From Treponema sp. (GTDB taxonomy: Bacteria; Spirochaetota; Spirochaetia; Treponematales; Treponemataceae), in the NCBI GenBank assembly GCA_017525605.1, contig JAFXSM010000042.1:186001-250000 (forward strand): 64,000 bases of DNA, in the 5' to 3' direction. The position numbers and the translations under genes were made by a program. The notes under the pieces were generated by a model. It did no database searches, was not told the DNA's origin, and worked only from the letters and a program-made list of their open reading frames with translations. Positions 10,301 to 18,061 of the stretch are shown one piece after another (position 1 is the first letter of the stretch; each line of letters starts with the position of its first letter).

Positions 10301-11371
10301 GACCCGATTATCTCGTTCGCAATGACCGGCTTGAACCCGCTTCCGTTCGTCGATATTCAGCTTTCCGATTTGGAAAATGCATGGGAATCAAAACTTGCAA
10401 AAGTCTTCCCTCCAGTTTCCGATGTCAAAGTCGAAAAAGAACTTCCTGATTTTGCGAAGGCAGAGCACAGCTCACTTGCAGAGGCGAGAAAAACATTCAA
10501 CATCGCGTCTCCGTCAAAAGCAAAGCCTCGCGTAATCATTCCGGTCTTCCCCGGCACGAACTGCGAATTCGACATGGCACGCGCATTCAATCTCGTTGGC
10601 GCGGACTCGAAGATTTTCGTTTTCAGAAACAGGACTCCGAAAGATTTGGAAGAGTCGCTCATCGGCTTGCAGAAAGAAATCTCCGATGCGCAGATTCTTG
10701 CGTTCGCAGGCGGATTCAGCGCAGGTGACGAACCGGACGGCTCAGGAAAATTCATCGCGAACGTAATCCGCGAGAAGCGAATTGCAGACGCAGTGACAGC
10801 TCATCTTGAGAAGAAGAATCTCATCGTCGGAATCTGCAACGGCTTCCAGGCCCTCATCAAGACAGGCCTCGTTCCGTTCGGAAAAATCATGGAGCCAAGC
10901 GAGGACATGCCGACACTGACCTACAACAACATCCACCGCCACATCTCGCGCGTGGTGAGGACACGCATGGTGAGCGCGGCTTCTCCGTGGGCATTGGATT
11001 CGTCGGTTCTGGACGCCCGCCCGCATTACATTCCGGTAAGCCACGGCGAAGGACGCATCGTAATTTCTGACGCGCTTGCAAAGCAGCTTTTCGAAAACGG
11101 TCAGGTTTACAGCCAGTACTGCGACGAGAACGGAATCCCGACAATGACGGAGCCGGACAACCCGAACGGTTCAGCCTACGCAATCGAAGGTCTCACTTCC
11201 CCGAACGGTCTCGTCCTCGGAAAGATGGGCCACTCTGAGCGCACTGTCGGAAACGGAAAACTCGGCTCGTCTGCTGACCTCATAAAGAACATCGCAGGCG
11301 ACCCGCTTTCCGAAAAGAGCGGAAACTCTTGCCAGAACCTCTTCGCCGCCGGCGTGAGGTACTTCGGATAA
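7373..11371 (+). CDS. purL: Phosphoribosylformylglycinamidine synthase, single-chain
   Basis: Fourth step of purine synthesis: FGAR + ATP + glutamine to FGAM. 1332 residues, the large one-polypeptide form that joins PurS-like, PurL and PurQ parts. The synthetase half contains TYWSDHCRHTTF and FKNETHNHPTEIEPFGGA; the C-terminal glutaminase begins near residue 1045 (VIIPVFPGTNCEFD) and has the nucleophile Cys1155 (GICNG) and the His1287/Glu1289 pair (GHSER). It is transcribed alone, with an extended -10 box abutting the ATG and a strong terminator behind it; no other pur gene is adjacent. Confidence 0.98.
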   Translation: MYRIYVERKPGFDAEATRIYSEISGFLGISGVTKVRYLNRYDIENTSDDVSAMAAKRIFSEPQSDVVTEKLDIPSGDSVIVWEYLPGQYDQRADSAEQCLTLLREALKNSVKVGTKPPRVRCAKIVILSGSVAASDVEKIQKYLINPVDSRLTDEKIPETLEMKSDVPADIPYVEGFIKFNKKELEEYRTKMGLAMDLADIEYLQKYFKSENRDPSETEVRVLDTYWSDHCRHTTFNTVLKDIKIEKGPYKKLFEQSLKNYEEMHKDVYQKRKDKPLTLMDMATIGGKYLKKHGLLEDMEVSAENNACSVYIDVHYTTGEPTERWLLMFKNETHNHPTEIEPFGGAATCIGGAIRDPLSGRSWVYQSMRITGAGDPTVPLSETLHGKLPQMKIVRESAQGFSSYGNQIGLTTGQVVEVYDPGYVAKRMELGAVIAAAPVDTVMREEPENGDIIVLVGGGTGRDGIGGATGSSKVHTEKSVTTAAAEVQKGNAVEERKIQRLFRNPAVSKIIRRCNDFGAGGVSVAVGELAPGLDINLDNVPKKYDGLNGTELAISESQERMAVVVRKGDVDKFIAAANAENLNAVVVATVTNTNRLVMKWRGKTIVDLDRTFLDSAGAEHTAKAVIESPKEQRESPLVKPLDSVAKVLGKCASATGESASERPTAEQIKDAFIANIGDLACCSQRGLGERFDGSIGASTVLFPYGGKYQGTPEAGMVAKIPVLSPRETSTVSLMSYGFDPRVANWSAWHGAQTAIMSSLAKITCIGGKATTSRMSYQEFFGRAVSEKTWGYPTAALLGSVDAQREMGCASIGGKDSMSGTFENLNVPHTLVSFAVAHDEVQNVCSGSFKKGGDHIFLVKVPYNEDLSPNWDVFKQNTDELYELNKAGKIKAMYPVGAGGIAEAVTKMAFGNRVGCQLTAIPSSCTAQGFHQNVVDCIADLFTPLYGAIIVETEDDKFDINDKFVNTTVVKIGNTQKDPIISFAMTGLNPLPFVDIQLSDLENAWESKLAKVFPPVSDVKVEKELPDFAKAEHSSLAEARKTFNIASPSKAKPRVIIPVFPGTNCEFDMARAFNLVGADSKIFVFRNRTPKDLEESLIGLQKEISDAQILAFAGGFSAGDEPDGSGKFIANVIREKRIADAVTAHLEKKNLIVGICNGFQALIKTGLVPFGKIMEPSEDMPTLTYNNIHRHISRVVRTRMVSAASPWALDSSVLDARPHYIPVSHGEGRIVISDALAKQLFENGQVYSQYCDENGIPTMTEPDNPNGSAYAIEGLTSPNGLVLGKMGHSERTVGNGKLGSSADLIKNIAGDPLSEKSGNSCQNLFAAGVRYFG

Positions 11372-11390
11372 GATTGGGAGTTTGAAAAGA

Positions 11391-11437
11391 AAAGAAGCAC
11401 GCCTTGCTGATGTTTTTCGGCAGGCGTGCTTCTTTCA
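11391..11437 (+). terminator. Intrinsic terminator of purL
   Basis: A 12-bp perfect stem (AGAAGCACGCCT 11393-11404 with AGGCGTGCTTCT 11422-11433), with further partial pairing inside, followed by a short T-rich stretch. Confidence 0.85.
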
Positions 11438-11441
11438 TTTG

Positions 11442-11450
11442 TGATATATT
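11442..11450 (+). promoter_or_regulatory. Extended -10 of the Rpn-type gene (leaderless arrangement)
   Basis: TGA-TATATT ends exactly 6 nt before the ATG at 11457, with no purine-rich ribosome-binding site in the gap. Confidence 0.55.
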
Positions 11451-11456
11451 CATCTC

Positions 11457-12437
11457 ATGCTTGAAAATACTGAAAATCTTACCGCCGATGAAATCCGTTA
11501 CCTTGAGTCAAAAAAAGGCAAAATTCTAAATCCCAGAATGGACGGAACTTTCAAGGCGATGTTTACGCAGCCGACTGCGGAATCCAGAAAAGCACTGCAT
11601 TCATTCTTGGAAGCGGTTCTGGTGAGAAAAATCGACGCTGTGAAATTTGAGCCGAACGATGCTGTTCAGCAATTTGCATCTCAACGTGATGTTGATTACG
11701 ACATAAATGTCCGTTTTTCAACGGGAGAGTCTGCCGAAATAGAAATGCAGGCTTGGCGACAGAATTATGATTATGGCAAGCGTGCTGAATATCAGGCAGC
11801 AAGGCTTCTGAGCACATATCTGAATGACGGCGATTCTTGGGATAAAGTTCAGAAAGTCTACCAAATCTCGATTTTGGATTATAATTATTATACGAAGCAG
11901 CTGTTTGATGAAGTCGGGAATCGAATCGTAGAGAAGCGAAATTCAAAAAAATCGGTCGTTAATTATTACACAATGAAAAATCAAGATGGAGAACGGCTTT
12001 CAAGTACGCTCAACATTGTTTTCATAGAACTGACACGGCTTGAAAAAGACTATTCCGATGATATGCTGGAAAAACTTTCTGCAGCTGAGAAATGGGCATT
12101 GTTTCTGAAAAATGCAGATAACAATAACGATTCTGAAATTGTCAAAAAACTTACAAAGACGGAGGAAGGAATTATGGATGCACAAACTGTTTTATCTTCT
12201 ATTAGTTCTGACAGAGCTTTGTGGCTTCAGCAGTACCATGCGGAAGTCCGTGAGCGCGACCGAATTTCAAATTTGGAAGGCGCAAAAAACGAAGGATTCG
12301 AACTCGGAATCAAAGAAGGAATTAAAGAGGGAATCAAAGAAGGCATGAAAAGTGTCTTGAGCTATTTGCAGGAAGGACATTCTCTGGAGGAGGCTCTTGC
12401 AAAATTCGGGAATGCGGATTCAGAGTCGGCTAGATAG
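11457..12437 (+). CDS. Rpn/PD-(D/E)XK nuclease family putative transposase
   Basis: 326 residues. The N-terminal ~250 match the PDDEXK_2 (Rpn) family: DGTFKAMFTQP at ~29-39, then YDINVRFSTGESAEIEMQ giving Asp82, Glu96 and Gln98 as the likely D/ExQ active site. The C-terminus has tandem GIKEGIKEGIKEGMK repeats, typical of these proteins. Family members promote RecA-independent recombination or act as DNA nucleases; many are multicopy. No inverted repeats are seen beside it, so it is not an insertion sequence by itself. The next gene starts 3 nt after its stop and is probably co-transcribed. Confidence 0.85.
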   Translation: MLENTENLTADEIRYLESKKGKILNPRMDGTFKAMFTQPTAESRKALHSFLEAVLVRKIDAVKFEPNDAVQQFASQRDVDYDINVRFSTGESAEIEMQAWRQNYDYGKRAEYQAARLLSTYLNDGDSWDKVQKVYQISILDYNYYTKQLFDEVGNRIVEKRNSKKSVVNYYTMKNQDGERLSSTLNIVFIELTRLEKDYSDDMLEKLSAAEKWALFLKNADNNNDSEIVKKLTKTEEGIMDAQTVLSSISSDRALWLQQYHAEVRERDRISNLEGAKNEGFELGIKEGIKEGIKEGMKSVLSYLQEGHSLEEALAKFGNADSESAR

Positions 12438-12440
12438 AAA

Positions 12441-14165
12441 ATGACAATAATCTGTACGACCGTTCTAGTTGAGACTTCTCCGCAGGCAATGCCGCTTGGG
12501 GCTGCTTGCATCGCGTCCGCAATAAAAGCCAATGAAAAATTCAAGGATTCATCTGTAAAGCTCATCGATTTTTCGAGGGAAGACAAGGAATATGTGAAGG
12601 CGTTTTCGCTTGGCGAAAAAGAAGCCGCGAAGATGATTGCGCGAAAAATAGCGGAGGAAAAGCCTTTCGCAGTGTGTTTTTCAGTTTACGTCTGGAACCA
12701 CACGATACTCGACGAAACTGCGGACGAGCTGAAAAAGATTCTTCCGAACGTTGTCTGCATTGCGGGCGGGCCAGAGGTGACTGCGAATCCGAAAAACTTC
12801 GTCAATTTTGACTACACGATAGCAGGGCAAGGCGAAATCGCAGTTCCGGCACTGCTCGAAGCTCTTATTGATTCCGACGAAAAAAGCAATGTCCAGATTC
12901 CGGGAATTTATTGTTCGATAAAAAATAGCTCAGAAAAAAAATCAGAAACTGAATCGGAAAATAATGAAAACGTCGTGAAACGCGCTGTTCCGTGCTCGCC
13001 GGAGCTTACTCCCTCTCCGTATCTTGACGGAACTCTCGACCCAGCGAAATACGGGGGTGCGCTTTGGGAGCTTGCACGCGGCTGTCCGTTCAAATGCTCG
13101 TACTGCTACGAAAGCAAGGGCGAAAAGAAAATCGCCTATTTTCCGATGGAGCGGCTCGAAAAGGAAATCGAACTTTTCGCGAAGAAAAAAATCGCTCAGG
13201 TGTTCGTGCTCGACCCGACTTACAACGCATCGAAAGAACGCGCGCTGAAGATGCTCAAAACAATAGAAAAGAAAGCTCCCGGAATGTTCTTTTATTTTGA
13301 GGCGCGGGCTGAATTCATCGACAGGGAGCTTGCAAAAGCATTCTCGCGAATTCCGTGCTGCATTCAGTTCGGCTTGCAGAGCGCGAATCCTGACGTTCTG
13401 AAAAAAGTCCACCGCACGCTGGACAAAAAACTTTTTGCACGGAACATCGGTTTTCTGAACGACGAGGGAGTCACATTCGGTTTCGACTTGATTTACGGAC
13501 TTCCGAGCGACAACCTTCAAGGATTCAAAGATTCAATCGATTTCGCGCTCTCTCTTTATCCGAACAATCTTGAGCTTTTCTGCCTTTCAGTCCTTCCTGG
13601 AACGAACCTTCATGACGACGCGGCCGGCTACGGAATGGTTTGGGACGAAAAACCGCCGTATCACGTTATCAGAACGCCAGAGTTTTCCGAAGAAGACCTT
13701 TTTAAAGCCGAAAAACTTGCACGGGCAACGAACATTTTCTACACGCAGGGACGAGCTGTTCCGTGGTTCAATTCAGTTCTCTATCCGCTCAAAGAAAAGG
13801 CAAGCGTGTTTTTGTGGGATTTTGCAAAGACGTTGGAAACTTCTGAACGGCTCGATTCTTCAATCGTTTTTACTTCGGAAGAAATCACCGAGATGCAAAA
13901 ATCGTTCGTCAGAAGCAAATACAAAAAAGCGCATCTTGAAAAACTGATTCCGATTGCGGAAGATTTGATTTTGATGCACGGAGCGTTGGGAAGATGCACA
14001 TTTGACGGAAGCGAATCAACTTTCACGACGAACTACCACCCGGACGACGTGATGAGCGAATACGCGACCGACCTTGCGTTTTTCGCGAAAGCCGCCGGCA
14101 AGGAAAAATGCCGAGTCCGCGTTTTCGAAAGCAAAAACGGTCCCGACTGGAAAACTGTGAAATAA
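12441..14165 (+). CDS. B12-binding domain radical SAM protein
   Basis: 574 residues. Residues 1-150 form a cobalamin-binding-like Rossmann domain (AGGPEVTANP, then TIAGQGE). The radical SAM core follows with CPFKCSYC at ~215-222 (CX3CX2C for the [4Fe-4S] cluster) and GFDLIYGLPSDN later. This class performs methylations or rearrangements on unactivated carbon; the substrate cannot be inferred. It begins 3 nt after the Rpn-type gene and ends in a shared bidirectional terminator. Confidence 0.88.
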   Translation: MTIICTTVLVETSPQAMPLGAACIASAIKANEKFKDSSVKLIDFSREDKEYVKAFSLGEKEAAKMIARKIAEEKPFAVCFSVYVWNHTILDETADELKKILPNVVCIAGGPEVTANPKNFVNFDYTIAGQGEIAVPALLEALIDSDEKSNVQIPGIYCSIKNSSEKKSETESENNENVVKRAVPCSPELTPSPYLDGTLDPAKYGGALWELARGCPFKCSYCYESKGEKKIAYFPMERLEKEIELFAKKKIAQVFVLDPTYNASKERALKMLKTIEKKAPGMFFYFEARAEFIDRELAKAFSRIPCCIQFGLQSANPDVLKKVHRTLDKKLFARNIGFLNDEGVTFGFDLIYGLPSDNLQGFKDSIDFALSLYPNNLELFCLSVLPGTNLHDDAAGYGMVWDEKPPYHVIRTPEFSEEDLFKAEKLARATNIFYTQGRAVPWFNSVLYPLKEKASVFLWDFAKTLETSERLDSSIVFTSEEITEMQKSFVRSKYKKAHLEKLIPIAEDLILMHGALGRCTFDGSESTFTTNYHPDDVMSEYATDLAFFAKAAGKEKCRVRVFESKNGPDWKTVK

Positions 14166-14206
14166 AAGAAACGTGCCGGCACATTGCAGGAACGGCACTT
14201 TCTTTT
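14165..14206. terminator. Bidirectional terminator between convergent genes
   Basis: A stem of AAAGAAACGTGCCG with CGGCACTTTCTTTT (one mismatch and a slip), A-rich on one side and T-rich on the other, placed between the ends of a plus-strand and a minus-strand gene; it can work both ways. Confidence 0.8.
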
Positions 14207-14209
14207 TCG

Positions 14210-15610
14210 TCAAATCGACATTCCGACGGAGAATGCGTACTGCCAGTAGCGTTCGCTTGCGTTGTACGAAATCGCCATCGACAATGCAGGCAGCGCGATT
14301 TTCGAAAGGTAGAGCCGCATTCCCGCGCTTGGCCCCTGGCAGAAATGCAAGTCGCGGAAATTCGAGAACGAAATCTTTTCAGAAAAATCATCTGCCCAGA
14401 CGAATTCGTAATTTGCGAACGCGGAAATTAGACCGAATTTGAAAGTCAGCAATGCCGCTTCAAAGCCGAGAGTGCCTCCGAAAATCGCGTCTGTCTTGAA
14501 GTCGCCCGAGAGAATCGTGACTCCTGCGGAAGCGCGTTTTTTCGCCTCCGCGATGTGCGCTGATTTTCCGTCGAGAGTTTTTGTGAATGCGCCCGAAAGA
14601 CCCGCGCAAAAACGGACTTTTGGCGAAAACACAGGCTGCTGCACGGAACACGAAAGCGAATGTGTTTGGGAAACTGAAGTCAGTTCAGATTCGTCTTCCG
14701 TTCCGAAATATTTTGAGAATATCGACGTTATGTTCATCGAGTGCGTTGACATGAAAAATCCGTTCCAGTCGCTCATCGAAATCGAATACGTGAGCCCTGC
14801 CGAAGCGATTGTCGCGGAGCCGATTGAGTCGAAAGAATCTTCCGAGTCGTTTTTGAGATATTTGAATGCGAATGCAAGTCCGAGCGTGTTGAATCTTCCG
14901 AGCTTGTTGAAAACGCTCATCGTGCTGTCGAGCGCGAAGTTGTCGAATTCAAGCACGTTTTCGTCATGTATGTCCTTCACTTTCGGATAGTTTTTTGATA
15001 CCGAAGTGAAAATCTGCATTCCCGGGTGCACACGCTCGATTGCAGGAATCGCGAACATTCCCATTCCGGTTATCGAAGTCGATGCGTAGAAGCCGCCGAG
15101 CATGAGCGTGTCCTTCACTCCGAACGCGTTCGTGTCCATCACCATTGCGCCCGCGATTATTCCCGACGACGAGTACATCATGAACGGAAGCGGAATGAAA
15201 GTTATCTTTTCAGAAACGTCGATTTCAAGCGCAGTTTCGTTTGCTGAATTTGAATCCGAAAACTGAATCGAAATCGTCTCGAAGATTCCCTCGCCCTGCA
15301 ATTCTGTCTCAAGGACGTGCAGGTCGATTTCGGCTTTTGTCTTTCCGATGTATTTTTTGTATTTCGGCTGCAAATATGAATCTTTCGTTTTTTTCAGCCC
15401 GTTGAAATTGATTTTCGACACGGTTCTGCTTGAAGCGTCATTCTGTTCGCCCTGTTCAGCATTGATTTCGTTCTTTTCGATTTTGTTCTGTTCAATGTTG
15501 ATTTCGTCCTGCGTGTTCTGTGATTGTGGCTGGTTTGTTTCTTCAAAATCTTCGCCGAATGAGAGGAATGCAAAAATCGCGAAGACCATAAGCAAAATTG
15601 ATTTTTTCAT
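14210..15610 (-). CDS. Omp85/BamA-like outer membrane protein with one POTRA-like domain
   Basis: 466 residues with a signal peptide (1-19) and a Q/N/E-rich linker to ~60. Residues 64-135 (VSKINFNGLKKTKDSYL, then ETELQGEGIFETISIQF) look like a single POTRA domain. The remainder alternates like a beta-barrel, with aromatic-rich strands to the C-terminus. BamA has five POTRA domains, so this is not BamA itself; it is closer to small Omp85 relatives. Its substrate is unknown. The divergent esterase gene shares the 43-bp intergenic region. Confidence 0.75.
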   Translation of the reverse strand: MKKSILLMVFAIFAFLSFGEDFEETNQPQSQNTQDEINIEQNKIEKNEINAEQGEQNDASSRTVSKINFNGLKKTKDSYLQPKYKKYIGKTKAEIDLHVLETELQGEGIFETISIQFSDSNSANETALEIDVSEKITFIPLPFMMYSSSGIIAGAMVMDTNAFGVKDTLMLGGFYASTSITGMGMFAIPAIERVHPGMQIFTSVSKNYPKVKDIHDENVLEFDNFALDSTMSVFNKLGRFNTLGLAFAFKYLKNDSEDSFDSIGSATIASAGLTYSISMSDWNGFFMSTHSMNITSIFSKYFGTEDESELTSVSQTHSLSCSVQQPVFSPKVRFCAGLSGAFTKTLDGKSAHIAEAKKRASAGVTILSGDFKTDAIFGGTLGFEAALLTFKFGLISAFANYEFVWADDFSEKISFSNFRDLHFCQGPSAGMRLYLSKIALPALSMAISYNASERYWQYAFSVGMSI

Positions 15611-15616
15611 TTTAGG

Positions 15617-15625
15617 AGAATACCA
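15617..15625 (-). promoter_or_regulatory. Extended -10 of the Omp85-like gene (leaderless arrangement)
   Basis: On the minus strand TGG-TATTCT ends 6 nt before the ATG at 15610. The hexamer is a weaker match to TATAAT than in the other cases. Confidence 0.45.
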
Positions 15626-15638
15626 CGTTTTAATATTT

Positions 15639-15647
15639 TGTTAGAAT
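15639..15647 (+). promoter_or_regulatory. Extended -10 of the esterase gene (leaderless arrangement)
   Basis: TGT-TAGAAT ends 6 nt before the ATG at 15654; the gap GACCGC holds no ribosome-binding site. Confidence 0.6.
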
Positions 15648-15653
15648 GACCGC

Positions 15654-16688
15654 ATGAAAAAAAATTCAGCTTGTCTTCTTTTTATATGCAGCACAATCGC
15701 GTTTTTTTCGGCTTTCGTTCAGCCCTCGTTTGCTTCGTCAAAAGGCAGGAGCGAAAAAATCTATCTTTGGGACGGAATTCCGAAAATGGAAACGCAGAAG
15801 CGCGACACGGTTCTTCATGTTTTTCCGCCGAGCAAAAAAAACGAATCCGACACAAAAAATGTGCCGGCCGTCATAATCTGCCCGGGCGGAAGCTACCACC
15901 ATCTTGGGATGAAGCATGAGGGCTTCGACACTGCGCGGTGGTTCGCGTCAAAGGGATTTCTGGCTTTCGTCTTGCAGTACCGTGTCGCGTACAACGAGCA
16001 CCACTTCCCCGACCAGCTCGCGGATTTTCAGCGTGCGATTTTTTACATTCGAAAGAATCATGAAAAATTCGGCATCGACAAGAACAGAATCGGCGCAATC
16101 GGTTTTTCGGCAGGCGGGCATCTTGTGACGATGGCAGCGGAATTTGCGGAACGCAACCAGCTCAATCTTCTCGGAATAAAAGAAATCGAGACGGACGAGA
16201 ACCTGCGCCCAGATTTTGTGATGCCGATTTATCCTGTCGTTTCAATGCAGGACGACATAGCGCACAAATGGAGCAGAAAGAGTCTTTTGGGGCATCAGTA
16301 TTCGGTTTCTTTTGACGAGAAAAATTTCATTTCGAATCAGTTTTCGATTCCTACTGCGTCAAAGAAATTTTCGCTTTTCAATATCCGCGGTTTCAAATAT
16401 TCTGAGGAAATCAAAAGCGCGTTTTCGATGGAAAATCCCAAAAACGTTCCGTCTGATATGCCGCCTGTTTTCCTTCTGGCGTGCGAGGACGACCCCGTCG
16501 TGCTTTACGAGAATTCCGTGCGCCTTGAAAAAACGCTTTCGGAATGCGGCGTGAACCACGTCTTCGTGAATTTTCCGAAGGGCGGGCACGGTTTCGGGAT
16601 GAATCCAAAATCATACGCGATAAAAACTTACGCCTGGAACGAGAAAAATCTTCTTCCGTGGCTAGTTGAGATAGGAGTTTTGAAATGA
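15654..16688 (+). CDS. Secreted alpha/beta-hydrolase, esterase-like
   Basis: 344 residues with a signal peptide ending near FASSKG (~28). Fold markers: the oxyanion-hole loop CPGGSY, nucleophile Ser152 in GFSAGGH, acid Asp279/280 in ACEDDPVV, and His312 in GGHGFG. It resembles the carbohydrate-esterase/BD-FAE branch, which removes acetyl or feruloyl groups from plant polysaccharides, fitting a gut or rumen treponeme; the substrate is an inference. Its stop overlaps the next gene's start (ATGA). Confidence 0.85.
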   Translation: MKKNSACLLFICSTIAFFSAFVQPSFASSKGRSEKIYLWDGIPKMETQKRDTVLHVFPPSKKNESDTKNVPAVIICPGGSYHHLGMKHEGFDTARWFASKGFLAFVLQYRVAYNEHHFPDQLADFQRAIFYIRKNHEKFGIDKNRIGAIGFSAGGHLVTMAAEFAERNQLNLLGIKEIETDENLRPDFVMPIYPVVSMQDDIAHKWSRKSLLGHQYSVSFDEKNFISNQFSIPTASKKFSLFNIRGFKYSEEIKSAFSMENPKNVPSDMPPVFLLACEDDPVVLYENSVRLEKTLSECGVNHVFVNFPKGGHGFGMNPKSYAIKTYAWNEKNLLPWLVEIGVLK

Positions 16689-17035
16689 AAAAAGAAAGAA
16701 TCGCAAAAATAATCGAATGGGTCGGAGCTGCGATAATCCTTTGCGGTGTCGTGTTTTTTTCCGTGATTTACTTCAAGCAGATTTCGCTCACGAAAATCCA
16801 CCATGCGATTCTGTTGTGGGTTCTCGGATTCGGAATAATGTGCTACGCGCCGATTTCCTTGCAGAACTTGAACGCGCGCGCGAAAGATGCCGACGACGCG
16901 GAACGATTGAACGACCCCGAAGCCGGCACGAAAAGAAAAGCGGCAACCGCACTGAAACGAAGCCTCGCGCTGAAAATCATCTGCGGGACGGTTCTGATTG
17001 CGTACGGATTTTTGAAGTTTTTTGGAATAAAGTGA
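16685..17035 (+). CDS. Small three-span membrane protein
   Basis: 116 residues, not recognised. Hydrophobic segments at ~10-29, ~42-60 and ~95-113, with a charged cytoplasmic-type loop (RAKDADDAERLNDPEAGTKR) between the second and third. It is coupled to the upstream esterase by an ATGA overlap and ends directly against the convergent gene at 17036, with no spacer. Confidence 0.7.
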   Translation: MKKERIAKIIEWVGAAIILCGVVFFSVIYFKQISLTKIHHAILLWVLGFGIMCYAPISLQNLNARAKDADDAERLNDPEAGTKRKAATALKRSLALKIICGTVLIAYGFLKFFGIK

Positions 17036-17284
17036 TTATCTCTTATTCTTCAAATTTTCAGATTTTTCTTTTAATTCATCTCGTTTTCCTTTCAATTCTT
17101 CTAGTTCTTTTTCGTCTTCTTCGATTTGGCGTTCGAGTTCTTCTTCTTCGAGTTCGAATTTTTCGATGAGGGTTTCGATGAAATCCATCACGTAGAATTT
17201 GAAGTCGGTGTGAATGAAAAGCGATACGAAAAGGAAAACTGCGAAGAGGAAAAATGCGAATACGTACAGGCTGTGGAAATTCAT
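17036..17284 (-). CDS. Small membrane-anchored coiled-coil protein
   Basis: 82 residues: one N-terminal membrane helix (~5-25), then a highly charged E/K heptad-rich coiled coil (~38-82). Not recognised. The ATG overlaps the ketoreductase stop (ATGA at 17281-17284), so it is the last, translationally coupled gene of the APE-like operon. Its role there is unknown; a scaffold at the membrane is possible. Confidence 0.65.
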   Translation of the reverse strand: MNFHSLYVFAFFLFAVFLFVSLFIHTDFKFYVMDFIETLIEKFELEEEELERQIEEDEKELEELKGKRDELKEKSENLKNKR

Positions 17285-18012
17285 GCTAGTCCTCCGTTCA
17301 CGCTGATTACTTGTCGGGTGATGTACGAGGACTCTTCGCCGAGCAAAAACACTGCGAGCGACGCGACTTCTTCCGGTTTGCCTGCGCGTTTCATCGGCAC
17401 TGCGGAGACGATTTCGTCGAGCGGCGCGTCTTTTATCATGTCGGTCTCGATGATTCCTGGCGCGATGCAGTTCACGGTGATTTTTCTGCCTGCAAGCTCA
17501 AGCGCGAGTGCTTTCGTCGCTCCGATGATGCCTGCTTTGCTCGCTGAATAGTTCACTTGTCCTTTGTTTCCGATTACGCCCGAAACTGACGCAATCGTGA
17601 TGATTCTTCCGCAACGCTTCTTGCACATTCCCATGACGAGCGGCTTCAGGACATTGTAGAATCCGTCAAGGTTCGTGTGGATTACGTCGTCCCAGTTTTC
17701 GTCGGTGAGGGCTGGGAAAATGTTGTCGCGGCAGATTCCCGCGTTGCAGACGACTCCCCAGAACGTTCCGTTTTCTTCCGTCCATTTTTCAAGCTTTTCC
17801 TTGCAGTCGCCGCGGTCTGAAATGCTGAACTGCAAGAGCGAGCATTTTCCGCCGGCTGCCTCGATTTCTGCTTTGAGCGACAATGCTTTTTCCTCGCCTC
17901 GATTGTAATGCGCCACGATTTCGTATCCGCTTTTTGCAGCCGCAAGCGCAATTGCACGCCCGATTCCTCCGCTTGCACCCGTGACCAACACTTTCTTTCC
18001 TGTATTTTCCAT
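17281..18012 (-). CDS. 3-oxoacyl-ACP reductase (FabG/ApeQ-like ketoreductase)
   Basis: 243-residue short-chain dehydrogenase. Cofactor motif TGASGGIG at 11-18, CNAG at 89-92, and catalytic Ser142, Tyr155, Lys159 (ASVSG...NYSASK). It would reduce the beta-keto intermediate after each condensation. It occupies the ApeQ position at the end of the cluster, after the dehydratase, but is separated from it here by the FAD oxidoreductase gene. A housekeeping FabG role cannot be excluded. Confidence 0.93.
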   Translation of the reverse strand: MENTGKKVLVTGASGGIGRAIALAAAKSGYEIVAHYNRGEEKALSLKAEIEAAGGKCSLLQFSISDRGDCKEKLEKWTEENGTFWGVVCNAGICRDNIFPALTDENWDDVIHTNLDGFYNVLKPLVMGMCKKRCGRIITIASVSGVIGNKGQVNYSASKAGIIGATKALALELAGRKITVNCIAPGIIETDMIKDAPLDEIVSAVPMKRAGKPEEVASLAVFLLGEESSYITRQVISVNGGLA

Positions 18013-18041
18013 TTTCCGTTCCGCCTCTTTTTTCCGTTTTC

Positions 18042-18054
18042 AGTTTTCAGTTTT
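18042..18054. repeat. 13-bp direct repeat flanking the FAD oxidoreductase gene, copy 1
   Basis: AGTTTTCAGTTTT lies in the 49-bp spacer between the oxidoreductase stop and the ketoreductase start. The same 13-mer recurs at 19611-19623, on the other side of the oxidoreductase gene. Confidence 0.6.
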
Positions 18055-18061
18055 CACTTTT

